From Desulfonatronum sp. (lineage in GTDB: Bacteria; Desulfobacterota; Desulfovibrionia; Desulfovibrionales; Desulfonatronaceae): a DNA stretch of 17,949 bases. How positions within the stretch are numbered: position 1 is the first letter of the stretch; every line of letters begins with the position of its first letter. The notes under the pieces are model-generated. The model was not told the origin of the DNA and did not search any database. It was given only the letters and a program-made list of their open reading frames with translations. A program made the translations under genes and the position numbers. Of this stretch, positions 6,277 to 13,727 are shown piece after piece. Location of the stretch: assembly GCA_007127655.1 (NCBI GenBank), contig SKYX01000233.1, positions 1 through 17,949 of the forward strand. Reading direction: 5' to 3'.

Positions 6277-7710
6277 ATGGCTCTTGAACTGCGCCAGCAA
6301 CTGAAGTTGACGCAACAGTTGGTGATGACCCCCCAACTGCAACAAGCCATTAAGTTGCTTCAGCTTTCCAGACTGGAGCTGGTGGAAAGCATCCAGCAGG
6401 AATTGCTTGAAAATCCTGTCTTGGAGGTTGTTCCGGAAAGCATTGATGAGGCAGTGGAAGCCCCGAAAAAGGATCCCGCGGAGGATCGGTTCCAGTCCGT
6501 CAACGTCGAGGAGCCTCGGCAGCTTCACGATTCGGAGTGGCAGGACTACCTGGGAGAATTTTCCAGCATTAGTCGACAGATCCAGGGTCGGGACTGGGAA
6601 GTCCCGGAAGAGGGCATGAGTTTCGAGGCCCGGCTGGCCGGCAAATCCACGTTGATTGGTCATCTTACCTGGCAGTTGCGGCTTTCGGCCCTGTCGGCGC
6701 GGGAACTTGCCGTCAGCGAGGTGATCCTTGGCAACCTGGATGCCGTGGGGTATCTTTGCGAATCCATTGAGGACATCGCTGCCATGGCCGGTTGCGAGAC
6801 GGATGAGGCGGAACGGATCCTGCGGATCATGCAACGTCTGGACCCCGTGGGGGTCTGCGCCAGAAACCTGCGGGAGTGCCTGCTGGTCCAGATGGACGAA
6901 CTGGGGCTGGATGACCCGATTCTGGTTTCCCTGGTCAAGGACCATCTGGAGGAGCTGGAAAAGCGGCGCTACAAGCCGTTGGCGAAAAAGTTCAAGCTTT
7001 CCATGGAGGAAATCAAGCACTACCTGGACTGCATTCAGCGTCTGGATCCCATGCCCGGCAAGAGCTTCGGCTCTGAGGACCCTCAATTCACCAGCCCGGA
7101 CGTTTACATCCTCCAGCACGGCGGCGAGTTCATCGTGGTTCTGAACGAGGACGAGATACCGGGCTTGATGATCAACGAGGCCTACGCCAAGGAACTGTCC
7201 GTTCACGACAAGGGGGTCAAGGACTATATTCAGGAAAAGGTCCGCTCCGCACACTGGTTGATGAAAAGCCTGTATCAGCGCCAGCGGACCCTGCATAAGG
7301 TCGCCGAAAGCATCGTCCGGTTCCAGATCGATTTTTTTCGTCACGGGGTGACGCATCTGAAGCCGATGATCCTCAAGGACGTGGCCCTGGACATCAACAT
7401 GCACGAGTCCACGGTCAGCCGGATCACGACCAGCAAGTACATGAGTACACCCCACGGGACGTATGAATTGAAATTTTTCTTCAACAGCGCCTTGGGCATG
7501 GACGACGGTTCGGAGGCCGGCTCGGAAAGCGTCAAGGCGGAGATCAAGAAGCTGATTTCCGAAGAGGACCCCAAGCGTCCCCTCAGCGACGAATTGATCT
7601 CGCAACTTTTGAAGAAGTCCCTGGGCGTCAACATCGCCCGCCGGACCGTGGCCAAGTATCGCATGGCGCTGAACATCGAGTCGTCTTCCAAGCGCAAGGC
7701 CATTTTTTAA
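6277..7710 (+). CDS. rpoN: RNA polymerase sigma-54 factor
   Basis: Alternative sigma factor (477 aa) that directs polymerase to -24/-12 promoters and needs AAA+ enhancer-binding activators. Region I is glutamine/leucine rich (MALELRQQLKLTQQLVMTPQ and onward, residues 1-50). An acidic linker follows, then the core-binding domain and a helix-turn-helix near HESTVSRITTSKY. The RpoN box ARRTVAKYR (454-462) is intact. The ATG is preceded by GGAGG at 6260-6264, a rather long 12-nt spacing. It is separated from lptB by 63 nt that include a copy of the repeat seen before gcvH. Length and motifs are full, so it should be functional. Confidence 0.98.
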   Translation: MALELRQQLKLTQQLVMTPQLQQAIKLLQLSRLELVESIQQELLENPVLEVVPESIDEAVEAPKKDPAEDRFQSVNVEEPRQLHDSEWQDYLGEFSSISRQIQGRDWEVPEEGMSFEARLAGKSTLIGHLTWQLRLSALSARELAVSEVILGNLDAVGYLCESIEDIAAMAGCETDEAERILRIMQRLDPVGVCARNLRECLLVQMDELGLDDPILVSLVKDHLEELEKRRYKPLAKKFKLSMEEIKHYLDCIQRLDPMPGKSFGSEDPQFTSPDVYILQHGGEFIVVLNEDEIPGLMINEAYAKELSVHDKGVKDYIQEKVRSAHWLMKSLYQRQRTLHKVAESIVRFQIDFFRHGVTHLKPMILKDVALDINMHESTVSRITTSKYMSTPHGTYELKFFFNSALGMDDGSEAGSESVKAEIKKLISEEDPKRPLSDELISQLLKKSLGVNIARRTVAKYRMALNIESSSKRKAIF

Positions 7711-7720
7711 CCTTCCCAGA

Positions 7721-7736
7721 CGCTCCCAATGGAGCG
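7721..7736 (+). other. Small hairpin in the rpoN-hpf spacer
   Basis: CGCTCC (7721-7726) and GGAGCG (7731-7736) pair around a CAAT loop. No T-run follows, so it is not a standard terminator. It could trim or stabilise the transcript between rpoN and hpf; the support is only the 6-bp palindrome. Confidence 0.3.
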
Positions 7737-7783
7737 AACAACCTCAAACCAACCCAGAACCCGTTTTACTTCGGAGGTGTCGC

Positions 7784-8329
7784 ATGGAAATAACTTTTAC
7801 TTTCAAGAATTTCGAGCCGTCCAATCACCTCAAGGGATACGCCCGCGAGCGCTTCAATAAGATCAACCGCTATCTGCGTCCTGAAGATCAGGGCGAACTG
7901 GCCGTCAACCTTTCCGTGGAAAAGTATCGGCATATGGCCGAGGTGATCCTCACGGGCAAGGACATGCATTTCTCCGCCACCACCGAAAGCGAGGACATGT
8001 ATTCCACCATCGACCTGGTCCTGGACAAGCTCGAGGCCCAGGTGCGCAAGACCAAAGAGAAGAACAAGGACCATCGTCGCGGCCAAAAGAACCAGTCCGC
8101 GCGGGTGGACGTGATCTCCTTCACCCAGGACGAGACCGGCAAGCGGGCCCAGACCATCACGGAAACCGATAATTTCGAGCCCAAGCCCATGTCCGTGGAC
8201 GAGGCGGCCATGCAGCTGGAAGCCTTGGGCAACGAGTTCCTGGTTTTCTTCAACGCGGACATCGAGCGCGTCAACGTCATCTACCGCCGGAAAAGCGGCG
8301 ACTTCGGTCTGATCGACCCGGGAATCTAG
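7784..8329 (+). CDS. hpf: Ribosome hibernation promoting factor, long form
   Basis: Binds the 30S subunit and promotes 100S ribosome dimers in starved or stationary cells. At 181 aa it is the long form: an S30AE/YfiA-like N-terminal domain (about 1-100, opening MEITFTFKNFEPSNHLKGYA), a charged linker (KTKEKNKDHRRGQKNQ) and a C-terminal dimerisation domain (about 125-181, with PMSVDEAAMQLEALGNEFLV and NVIYRRKSGDFGLIDP). GGAGGT at 7773-7778 is an excellent Shine-Dalgarno. It lies between rpoN and ptsN as in many proteobacteria, 3 nt before ptsN. Confidence 0.96.
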   Translation: MEITFTFKNFEPSNHLKGYARERFNKINRYLRPEDQGELAVNLSVEKYRHMAEVILTGKDMHFSATTESEDMYSTIDLVLDKLEAQVRKTKEKNKDHRRGQKNQSARVDVISFTQDETGKRAQTITETDNFEPKPMSVDEAAMQLEALGNEFLVFFNADIERVNVIYRRKSGDFGLIDPGI

Positions 8330-8332
8330 TCG

Positions 8333-8782
8333 ATGGTCCTCAAGGATTTTTTGAGCAAAGACTTGCTGCTCCCCGAGTTGCAAGCCAGGAACAAGACGGA
8401 AGTGCTGGCGGAATTGGTTGCCGTGCTGGCCCAAAAGGTACCAGGTCTGGACGCCGAGGCGGCCTTTCGGGTGCTCAAGGACCGGGAAAGTCTCGGGAGC
8501 ACGGGCATCGGCGAGGGAGTGGCCATTCCCCACGGCAAGCTGGAGGGCCTGGACCGGATCGTATTAGTGGTCGGGCGCAGTTCCGAGGGCGTGGATTTCG
8601 ACGCCCTGGACCACAAGCCGTGCCACATTTTTTTCATGGTCCTGGCTCCGGAACAGGTCGCTGGGATGCACCTGCGCATCCTGGCGTCCATCACCCGGTT
8701 ACTCAAGGACGAGGCCTTTCGGCACGCTTTTCTCACGGCTCAGGACAAGGAGCTGTTCTGGGACGCCCTCAGCTCGGCGTGA
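8333..8782 (+). CDS. ptsN: PTS EIIA-Ntr (nitrogen regulatory phosphotransferase) protein
   Basis: EIIA domain of the nitrogen PTS (149 aa), a phosphorylation-dependent regulator rather than a sugar carrier; in enterobacteria it acts on potassium transport and stress control. The phosphorylated histidine is H67 in GEGVAIPHGKLEGL. RESLGSTGIG before it and FFMVLAPEQVAGMHLRILA after it are typical. The ATG lies 3 nt after the hpf stop with only weak Shine-Dalgarno, so coupling is likely. The dedicated donors PtsP and NPr are not in the window. The downstream EIIA/EIIB/EIIC genes suggest a wider PTS module. Confidence 0.95.
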   Translation: MVLKDFLSKDLLLPELQARNKTEVLAELVAVLAQKVPGLDAEAAFRVLKDRESLGSTGIGEGVAIPHGKLEGLDRIVLVVGRSSEGVDFDALDHKPCHIFFMVLAPEQVAGMHLRILASITRLLKDEAFRHAFLTAQDKELFWDALSSA

Positions 8783-8804
8783 GGGTCTTTTATTCGTCCA
8801 CACC

Positions 8805-8832
8805 GGAGGGGCACGGCACGCCGTGCCCCTCC
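8805..8832. repeat. Perfect palindrome between ptsN and rapZ (REP-like)
   Basis: GGAGGGGCACGGC (8805-8817) and GCCGTGCCCCTCC (8820-8832) are exact reverse complements around AC. The outer GGAGGGGC word matches the palindrome at 4160. It sits inside an operon and is not followed by a T-run, so transcription probably reads through. It may influence mRNA stability between ptsN and rapZ. A degenerate GGCACG/CGTGCC hairpin occurs at 11413-11427. Confidence 0.75.
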
Positions 8833-8850
8833 CCAAAAAGGCAAACCGCA

Positions 8851-9750
8851 ATGAGTGCAGAGCACCCAAGCAAACCGAGCGAGCTTTCCCTGGTCATGAT
8901 CGCCGGACAGTCCGGGGCGGGAAAAAGCACGGTCTTGAACGTCTTCGAGGATCTGGGCTACTATTGCGTGGACGGTTTGCCGGCCGGGCTGGCCGGGCAG
9001 TTGTTAACCCTGTCCGAAGAAATGAAGCTGGACCGCTACCCGGGAGTGGCCCTGGGACTGGATGTGCGCCGGCCGGACTTTGCCCTGCAATGGGAACAAT
9101 TCGTGGAGCGGATGGATCTGGCCGGGATGAGCCCAAAGCTGGTCTTTCTGGAGGCCCGGGACGCCGTGCTGATCCGGCGCTACGCCACCACCCGCCGCCC
9201 GCACCCCTTGGAAGCCCAGGGCATGGGCTTGGACCAGGCCATCTCCCGGGAGCGGGTCATGCTGGAGGGGTTGCGCAAGCACGCTGATCTGGTGGTGGAT
9301 ACCTCGGACTATTCCATCCACGACTTGCGGCGAGTGTTTCAGGAGAAATGGCCTCTGGGCCAGGAACTTGGCGAAGGAATGCGCATTCATTTGATTTCTT
9401 TCGGCTTCAAGTACGGCGTTCCCCTGGAGGCGGATCTGGTCTTTGATCTGCGGTTTTTGCCCAACCCCTACTTTGATCCGGAGTTGCGTTCCCTGTCCGG
9501 CCTGGACGAGTCCATTGCCCGTTACGTGCTGGGGGACAACCCTGGGAAGGACTTCATCGGCCGGTTCGAGTATTTTTTACGGTATCTGCTGCCATTGTAC
9601 GCGGTGGAAGGCCGGTATCGGTTGACCATGGCTCTGGGATGCACCGGAGGGCGGCATCGCTCTGTGGCCGTATCCCAGGCCGTGTTGACCGCGCTGACGG
9701 CCACCGGATTTTCCGTTACCATTGAACATCGTCACCTGAATCTGGGATGA
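8851..9750 (+). CDS. rapZ: RNase adapter protein RapZ (RapZ/YvcJ NTP-binding family)
   Basis: Nucleotide-binding protein (299 aa) that in E. coli binds the small RNA GlmZ and delivers it to RNase E to control glucosamine-6-phosphate synthesis. The P-loop GQSGAGKS is at 19-26 and the C-terminal signature GCTGGRHRS at 263-271. YYCVDGLP and HADLVVDTSDYSIHDLR are also typical. The frame is open far upstream, but family alignment and an AAGG before the ATG at 8851 support this start. It follows ptsN after a 68-nt spacer containing a palindrome. The role in this organism is not shown; GlmZ-like RNAs are not known outside enterobacteria. Confidence 0.95.
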   Translation: MSAEHPSKPSELSLVMIAGQSGAGKSTVLNVFEDLGYYCVDGLPAGLAGQLLTLSEEMKLDRYPGVALGLDVRRPDFALQWEQFVERMDLAGMSPKLVFLEARDAVLIRRYATTRRPHPLEAQGMGLDQAISRERVMLEGLRKHADLVVDTSDYSIHDLRRVFQEKWPLGQELGEGMRIHLISFGFKYGVPLEADLVFDLRFLPNPYFDPELRSLSGLDESIARYVLGDNPGKDFIGRFEYFLRYLLPLYAVEGRYRLTMALGCTGGRHRSVAVSQAVLTALTATGFSVTIEHRHLNLG

Positions 9751-9780
9751 ACCCGGATATCAGTTTTTGGGGAGCATGCG

Positions 9781-10197
9781 GTGATTGGAGTCGTGTTGGT
9801 CACGCATACGGAGTACGGAGCTTACCTGCTCAAGGCCGCGGAGCTGATTCTTGGCCCGCAACAGGACTGCTATTTCGTGAGCGTGGATGTGACCAAGGAA
9901 GTGGAAAAGTCCCTGGCTGAGATCAAGAAAAGCGTCAAAAGCGCGGATCACGGCCCAGGGGTGGTCATTCTGACGGACATGTTCGGCGGGACACCGACCA
10001 ATTTGAGTCTGTCGTTGCTGAATAAAAGCGAGCACCAGCTGGAAGTGATTACCGGCGTGAACCTGCCCATGCTGTTACGCGTGCTTGGTTCGCGCAAGCT
10101 GTCCCTGGCCGAACTGGCCAAGGAGGCCAAGGCCGCAGGATCACAAGGGATCGTCGTCGCCGGGGATCTTCTGCGCAGCAAGGTGGCCAAGGAGTAG
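9781..10197 (+). CDS. PTS EIIA component, mannose/sorbose family
   Basis: Cytoplasmic phosphocarrier of the mannose-type PTS (138 aa). The phosphorylated histidine is expected to be H9 in MIGVVLVTHTEYGAYLL. GVVILTDMFGGTPTNLSLSL is a strong family signature, in the usual place near residues 60-80. The start is GTG at 9781 with GGGGAG just upstream; an ATG at 9776 is out of frame and meets an immediate stop. It follows rapZ by 30 nt and precedes EIIB by 12 nt. No EI or HPr gene is nearby, so the phosphoryl donor must be encoded elsewhere. Confidence 0.93.
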   Translation: MIGVVLVTHTEYGAYLLKAAELILGPQQDCYFVSVDVTKEVEKSLAEIKKSVKSADHGPGVVILTDMFGGTPTNLSLSLLNKSEHQLEVITGVNLPMLLRVLGSRKLSLAELAKEAKAAGSQGIVVAGDLLRSKVAKE

Positions 10198-10209
10198 GCC
10201 GGAGCGGTC

Positions 10210-10689
10210 ATGAACTGGGTGCGCATCGACAATCGTTTGGTTCACGGGCAGGTCATCGAAGCCTGGGTGCCGTATCTGGGCGCCCGGAACATTCTCGTGG
10301 TCAACGACGAGCTGGCTGAGGACGATCTGCGTCAGGAGATCATCCGCTTGGCCGTGCCCAGCGGCGTGGAACTTTCCTTCGTCGGTGTCGAGCGCATCGT
10401 CAAGCATCTGGATGAGCACGGGCGGGTTGTTCATCCACGCGGCGACACGCTGCTGCTCTTCGCCACATGCGGCGACGTGCAGCGGGCGTTGCAGGTCGGG
10501 TTTGTGTTGAGCACGGTGAACATCGGCAATTTGCATTATTCTCCGGGCAAGCAACAGCTCTGCCCGCACGTGGCCCTGAGCAACGAAGATATCGGCTGTT
10601 TGAAGGCCTTTGCCAAACGGGGCATTCATTTGGATTTCCGCTGTGTACCCAACGATTCGACGCAGGTGAAGACATCATGGTGGGGATGA
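10210..10689 (+). CDS. PTS EIIB component, mannose/sorbose family
   Basis: Second phosphocarrier of the mannose-type PTS (159 aa), accepting phosphate from EIIA and normally passing it to the sugar in EIIC/EIID. The phospho-histidine H12 is visible in MNWVRIDNRLVHGQVIEAW. LVVNDELAEDDLRQ and STVNIGNLHYSPGKQQLCPH fit the family. GGAG at 10201-10204 precedes the ATG. The last codons overlap the probable ATG of EIIC at 10677 by 13 nt. Without EIID its phosphate may be used for regulation rather than sugar uptake; that is inference. Confidence 0.92.
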   Translation: MNWVRIDNRLVHGQVIEAWVPYLGARNILVVNDELAEDDLRQEIIRLAVPSGVELSFVGVERIVKHLDEHGRVVHPRGDTLLLFATCGDVQRALQVGFVLSTVNIGNLHYSPGKQQLCPHVALSNEDIGCLKAFAKRGIHLDFRCVPNDSTQVKTSWWG

Positions 10690-11386
10690 GCATGGACGCG
10701 CTGGCTTGGGCAGGCTTGGCGTGTTTTTTTTTGCCCTGTTTTCCCTGGCCCGATTCGGCCTGAATCTTGGTTTTCTGGATCGGCCCTTGGTAATCGGCAT
10801 GCTTTGGGCGGCCGTAACCGGCCAGTGGGAGACGGCTTTGCCCGTGGCGCTGTTTTTCGAGCTGTTTTTTTTGGACCTGTTCCCCATAGGGACCTACATT
10901 CCTCCCCACGGCCCCTTTGCCCTGCTGACATCCCTGGCCCTGGTGAACATTTTCGACCTCGCCCAGGCTCCGGTGATCTTCATGGTCATGCTGCTCTGCG
11001 CGCCCACGGCCCTTTTGGGCAGCCGTCTCGAACTGCTTCAGCGTCGAAGGCAAAATGCCGTGTATACGCAAATGCTTCAGTCCACGCGAGGGGGCGCGAA
11101 TGTAGCCATCTCCCCGGTGAATCCAGCGAAAATGGCCCTGTTCCACTCCGTCGTGATGAACTTGGCGGCGTTCATTGTGGTCATGGCCCTGCTCGTGCCG
11201 CTCACCGACATGCTCTTGCAGGAATTCCGCGGGCGTGTCCTGATGTTGCCCATTACCTGGCCGGTGGTCTGGATGATCGGAACCCTCGGGGTTCTGCTTT
11301 CCCTGCGCTCGCGCAGAGTCTACGCCCTGCTACTGGGGGCGGTGGTCCTGGCAGGAGGATATTACTGGCTCAGCCATTTCGTGTGA
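10677..11386 (+). CDS. PTS EIIC component, mannose/sorbose family, with probable frameshift at a T9 run
   Basis: Membrane component of a mannose-type PTS. The main frame (10706-11386, 226 aa from a TTG) encodes several hydrophobic segments and the family stretches [17 protein letters not shown] and [20 protein letters not shown]. Its own start codons, TTG 10706 or GTG 10721, lack a good Shine-Dalgarno. A better start, ATG 10677 with AGGTGA upstream, lies in another frame ([18 protein letters not shown]) and ends at 10763 if read straight. A -1 shift, or one extra T, in the nine T at 10724-10732 joins the two into one full first membrane helix. It may be a recoding site, phase variation, a mutation or a sequence error. 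No EIID gene follows. Confidence 0.78.
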
Positions 11387-11412
11387 CGGACATGGTCGAG
11401 CGGGATGCCGCG

Positions 11413-11427
11413 GGCACGCGCCGTGCC
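11413..11427 (+). other. Short hairpin in the EIIC-ligase spacer
   Basis: GGCACG (11413-11418) pairs with CGTGCC (11422-11427) around CGC. The core resembles the palindrome at 8805. No T-run follows, so there is no clear terminator between the PTS genes and the ligase gene. The 103-nt spacer otherwise carries only the ligase ribosome binding site. Confidence 0.3.
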
Positions 11428-11489
11428 ATGCCGTGAACCGAAAAAACCGGCCCAGCTCTGAATTCCCAATTGCTCAAGGAGGACAGTTC

Positions 11490-12794
11490 GTGATTTTTGA
11501 CATCGAAAAAGAGACCGCGCCCCGGGAGGACCTGGAGCCGTTGCAGTTGTCCCGGCTTCGGAACCTGGTGGAGCGGGTTAATGCCAACGTGCCGTTTTAT
11601 CGACGCAAGTTCGAGGAAACCGGCATACGCCCCGAACAGGTCAAAAGCCTTAACGATTTGAAGTACCTGCCGTTTACGGAAAAACAGGACCTGCGCAACA
11701 ACTACCCTTTTGGTCTGTTCGCCGTGCCCAAGGAAAACGTCGTGCGCATCCATGCTTCCTCCGGCACCACGGGGAAGGCCACGGTGGTGGGGTATACGCA
11801 CCGCGACGTCCGCAACTGGGCCGGCCTGATGGCCAGAGCCTTCATGGCCGCCGGGGTCAATCGAGGCGACGTGGTGCATAATGCCTACGGATACGGCCTG
11901 TTTACCGGCGGGCTGGGCGTGCATTACGGCGCGGAAGAACTGGGGGCGACCATCGTACCCATTTCCGGCGGAGGCACCAGACGGCAGGTAATGCTGCTTC
12001 GGGACTTCGGCCCCACGGTGCTTTGCAGTACCCCATCATACAGCCTGTTCCTGTTCGAAGCGGCTCAGGAAGCCGGGATTCCGTTCAGCGAACTGCCCAT
12101 CCGCATCGGCATCTTCGGCGCGGAACCCTGGTCCGAGGAGATGCGCCAGGACATCCAATCCAAGCTGGGCCTGATCGCCTTGGACATCTACGGGCTCTCC
12201 GAGATCATGGGGCCCGGGGTGGCCATGGAGTGCGCCGCTGCCCAAAAAGGCCTGCATATTTTCGAAGACCATTTCCTGCCGGAAATCATCGACCCGATCA
12301 CCGGCGAGCAGTTGCCGCCCGGGGAAACCGGCGAACTGGTTCTGACCACCCTGACCAAGGAGGCCCAGCCTCTGATCCGTTATCGAACCAGGGACATCAC
12401 CTCCCTGAGCTACGTTCCCTGCCGCTGCGGCCGGACCCATGTCCGGATGAGTCGAATCAAGGGGCGCAGCGACGACATGCTGATCATTCGCGGGGTGAAC
12501 GTCTTTCCGTCGCAGATCGAAGCCCTGCTTCTGGAAACCGAAGGCCTGACCCCGCATTATCAGCTGATCCTGGATCGCCAGGGCGCCATGGACACCCTGG
12601 AGGTGCGGGTGGAGGTGGATGAAAAGCTTTTTTCCGACGAGGTGCGCCATTTGCAGCGCCTTGAAGGCAAAATCCAGGGGAACATCAAGGAGTTTCTCGG
12701 TGTGACGGCCAAGGTCAAACTGGTGGAACCGCGCAGCCTGACCCGTTCCGAAGGCAAGGCCCAACGGATCATCGACCAGCGGCCCAAGGTCTGA
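11490..12794 (+). CDS. Phenylacetate-CoA ligase family (aryl-CoA ligase)
   Basis: AMP-forming adenylating enzyme (434 aa) that converts an aryl acid, typically phenylacetate, to its CoA thioester in the cytoplasm. Visible motifs: nucleotide loop SSGTTGK (90-96), YGLSE (234-238), YRTRD (298-302), [10 protein letters not shown] (311-320), [20 protein letters not shown] (325-344), and the catalytic lysine expected at K423 in SEGKAQRI. The start is GTG at 11490, with a perfect AAGGAGG 7 nt upstream; the frame is open 57 nt further up but lacks such a site. The next gene is an ACT-domain protein, a pairing seen in anaerobes that degrade aromatic amino acids. The exact acid substrate is not determinable. 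Confidence 0.93.
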   Translation: MIFDIEKETAPREDLEPLQLSRLRNLVERVNANVPFYRRKFEETGIRPEQVKSLNDLKYLPFTEKQDLRNNYPFGLFAVPKENVVRIHASSGTTGKATVVGYTHRDVRNWAGLMARAFMAAGVNRGDVVHNAYGYGLFTGGLGVHYGAEELGATIVPISGGGTRRQVMLLRDFGPTVLCSTPSYSLFLFEAAQEAGIPFSELPIRIGIFGAEPWSEEMRQDIQSKLGLIALDIYGLSEIMGPGVAMECAAAQKGLHIFEDHFLPEIIDPITGEQLPPGETGELVLTTLTKEAQPLIRYRTRDITSLSYVPCRCGRTHVRMSRIKGRSDDMLIIRGVNVFPSQIEALLLETEGLTPHYQLILDRQGAMDTLEVRVEVDEKLFSDEVRHLQRLEGKIQGNIKEFLGVTAKVKLVEPRSLTRSEGKAQRIIDQRPKV

Positions 12795-13098
12795 GCAACA
12801 GCCAGCCGTTTCAGAATTACCATTTTGGACCAAGTTTGGTTTAAGATTCTAGGGGATGGTTGATTTTTAAAGATAACAGGTTGACATGTTTTGTTGCCGT
12901 GAAAATGCGCCGCAAATGTAGGGGCGGCCCTCGCGGCCACCTTGGATGGGTGAGGCAACGAGGAGCTACCGTAGAAGACGTTCAGCCGTACCGCCTTGAT
13001 GAATGGGCATAGGGCAGGCGCGAGGCCTGCCCCTACAAGGCGCGGTCATCCGTACGATCATCTGAGAGCAACCAAATTCTTGCCGGGAGGGCAGAACA
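12795..13098. other. Intergenic spacer with a REP-like element, no gene
   Basis: This 304-nt gap holds no credible coding frame. The first 120 nt are relatively AT-rich. A TTGACA at 12881-12886 has no matching -10 box at 16-18 nt. The rest is dominated by the palindromic element at 12917-13037, followed by the ribosome binding site GGGAGG (about 13084-13089) of the ACT gene. No T-run terminator follows the ligase gene. Confidence 0.6.
12917..13037. repeat. REP-like paired-hairpin element with TGTAGGGGC / GCCCCTACA ends
   Basis: The 121-bp element begins TGTAGGGGC (12917-12925) and ends with the exact reverse complement GCCCCTACA (13029-13037). Each end forms its own hairpin: GGCGGCC/GGCCACC (12923-12941, one mismatch) and a perfect 8-bp GGGCAGGC/GCCTGCCC (13012-13032). 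Paired inverted REPs of this layout are typical of non-autonomous elements mobilised by RAYT-type transposases. No transposase is encoded here. Confidence 0.6.
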
Positions 13099-13530
13099 AT
13101 GAAAGTGGAACAGATTTCGATTTTTCTGGAGAATCGCGCCGGACGCCTGACGGATGTGACCAGGGTCTTGTCCCAGGCCAAGGTGAATATCCGGGCGTTG
13201 TCCCTGGCCGATACGTCGGACTTCGGCATTTTACGGTTAATCGTCACGGATCATGAACGGGCCAAGCAGGTGCTCAAGGAAAACGGCTTCACTGTGGGTC
13301 GGACTTCCGTCGTTGCCGTGGAAGTGGACGACAGGCCCGGGGGACTGCATTCTATTCTGGAATTGCTCAGCAACAACCAGATCAACGTGGAATATATGTA
13401 CGCCTTTGTTCAACAGACCGGAAAGGACGCGGTCATGATCTTCCGGTTCGACCGGACGGATCAGGCTATTGAGATCCTGCAAAACAACAAGATTCGGATC
13501 ATCCCTGGAGACGAACTCTACAATATGTAA
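13099..13530 (+). CDS. Tandem ACT-domain protein
   Basis: Small protein (143 aa) of two ACT domains, a fold that usually binds amino acids for allosteric control. The first (about 1-68) opens [20 protein letters not shown]; the second (about 70-140) opens [20 protein letters not shown]. No enzyme domain is fused to it. A strong GGGAGG lies 10-15 nt before the ATG. It follows the aryl-CoA ligase, so it may sense an aromatic or branched-chain amino acid in that pathway; this role is inferred only from neighbourhood. Confidence 0.9.
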   Translation: MKVEQISIFLENRAGRLTDVTRVLSQAKVNIRALSLADTSDFGILRLIVTDHERAKQVLKENGFTVGRTSVVAVEVDDRPGGLHSILELLSNNQINVEYMYAFVQQTGKDAVMIFRFDRTDQAIEILQNNKIRIIPGDELYNM

Positions 13531-13569
13531 GCATCCGCACGTGAGGCTGTAGCTGCTCCAAAAAAGTGA

Positions 13570-13654
13570 CAAGCATGGCCTGAATGCTTGCCTTCGCGGG
13601 CATGACGAGTTTGGAAACCTTACTCTTTGAGATCATTCCCGCGAAGGCGGGAAT
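13570..13654. repeat. REP-like repeat cluster (CCCGCGAAG family) between the ACT gene and dctP
   Basis: CCTTCGCGGG (13591-13600) and CCCGCGAAGG (13638-13647) form an exact 10-bp inverted pair. Within the second, ATTCCCGC-GAAG-GCGGGAAT (13635-13654) is a perfect 8-bp hairpin. The sequence ATTCCCGCGAAGGCGGGAAT followed by CCAG is a repeat found dispersed in many proteobacterial genomes. Just before it, CAAGCAT/ATGCTTG (13570-13590) is a further 7-bp hairpin with no T-run. Confidence 0.75.
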
Positions 13655-13727
13655 CCAGCGTCGGAAAGGGGCCATATCCGGAGTGTGCTGAGTAGCTACC
13701 CGAAACTTTTACTTAGGGGGGCGAGAG

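Noticed and set aside
6256..7605. A 449-codon open frame on the minus strand opposite rpoN
   Set aside because: It mirrors the complete rpoN frame in GC-rich DNA and its translation has no recognisable domain. rpoN has all motifs on the plus strand.
8620..8850. A 77-codon upstream extension of rapZ
   Set aside because: The frame is open only because of GC content; the extension overlaps ptsN and translates the palindrome, while the family start and a ribosome site fit 8851.
10863..10872. A second homopolymer run (about T8) in EIIC as another frameshift site
   Set aside because: The EIIC frame reads through it normally ([10 protein letters not shown]) with family-like sequence on both sides, so no shift is needed there.
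12881..12909. A TTGACA box upstream of the ACT gene
   Set aside because: No acceptable -10 box is found 16-18 nt downstream (AATGCG or AAATGC only), so a promoter is not supported.
13575..13591. A sigma-54-like TGGC...TTGC sequence upstream of dctP
   Set aside because: The spacing is one base longer than GG-N10-GC, and it is part of a small hairpin beside a REP-like repeat.
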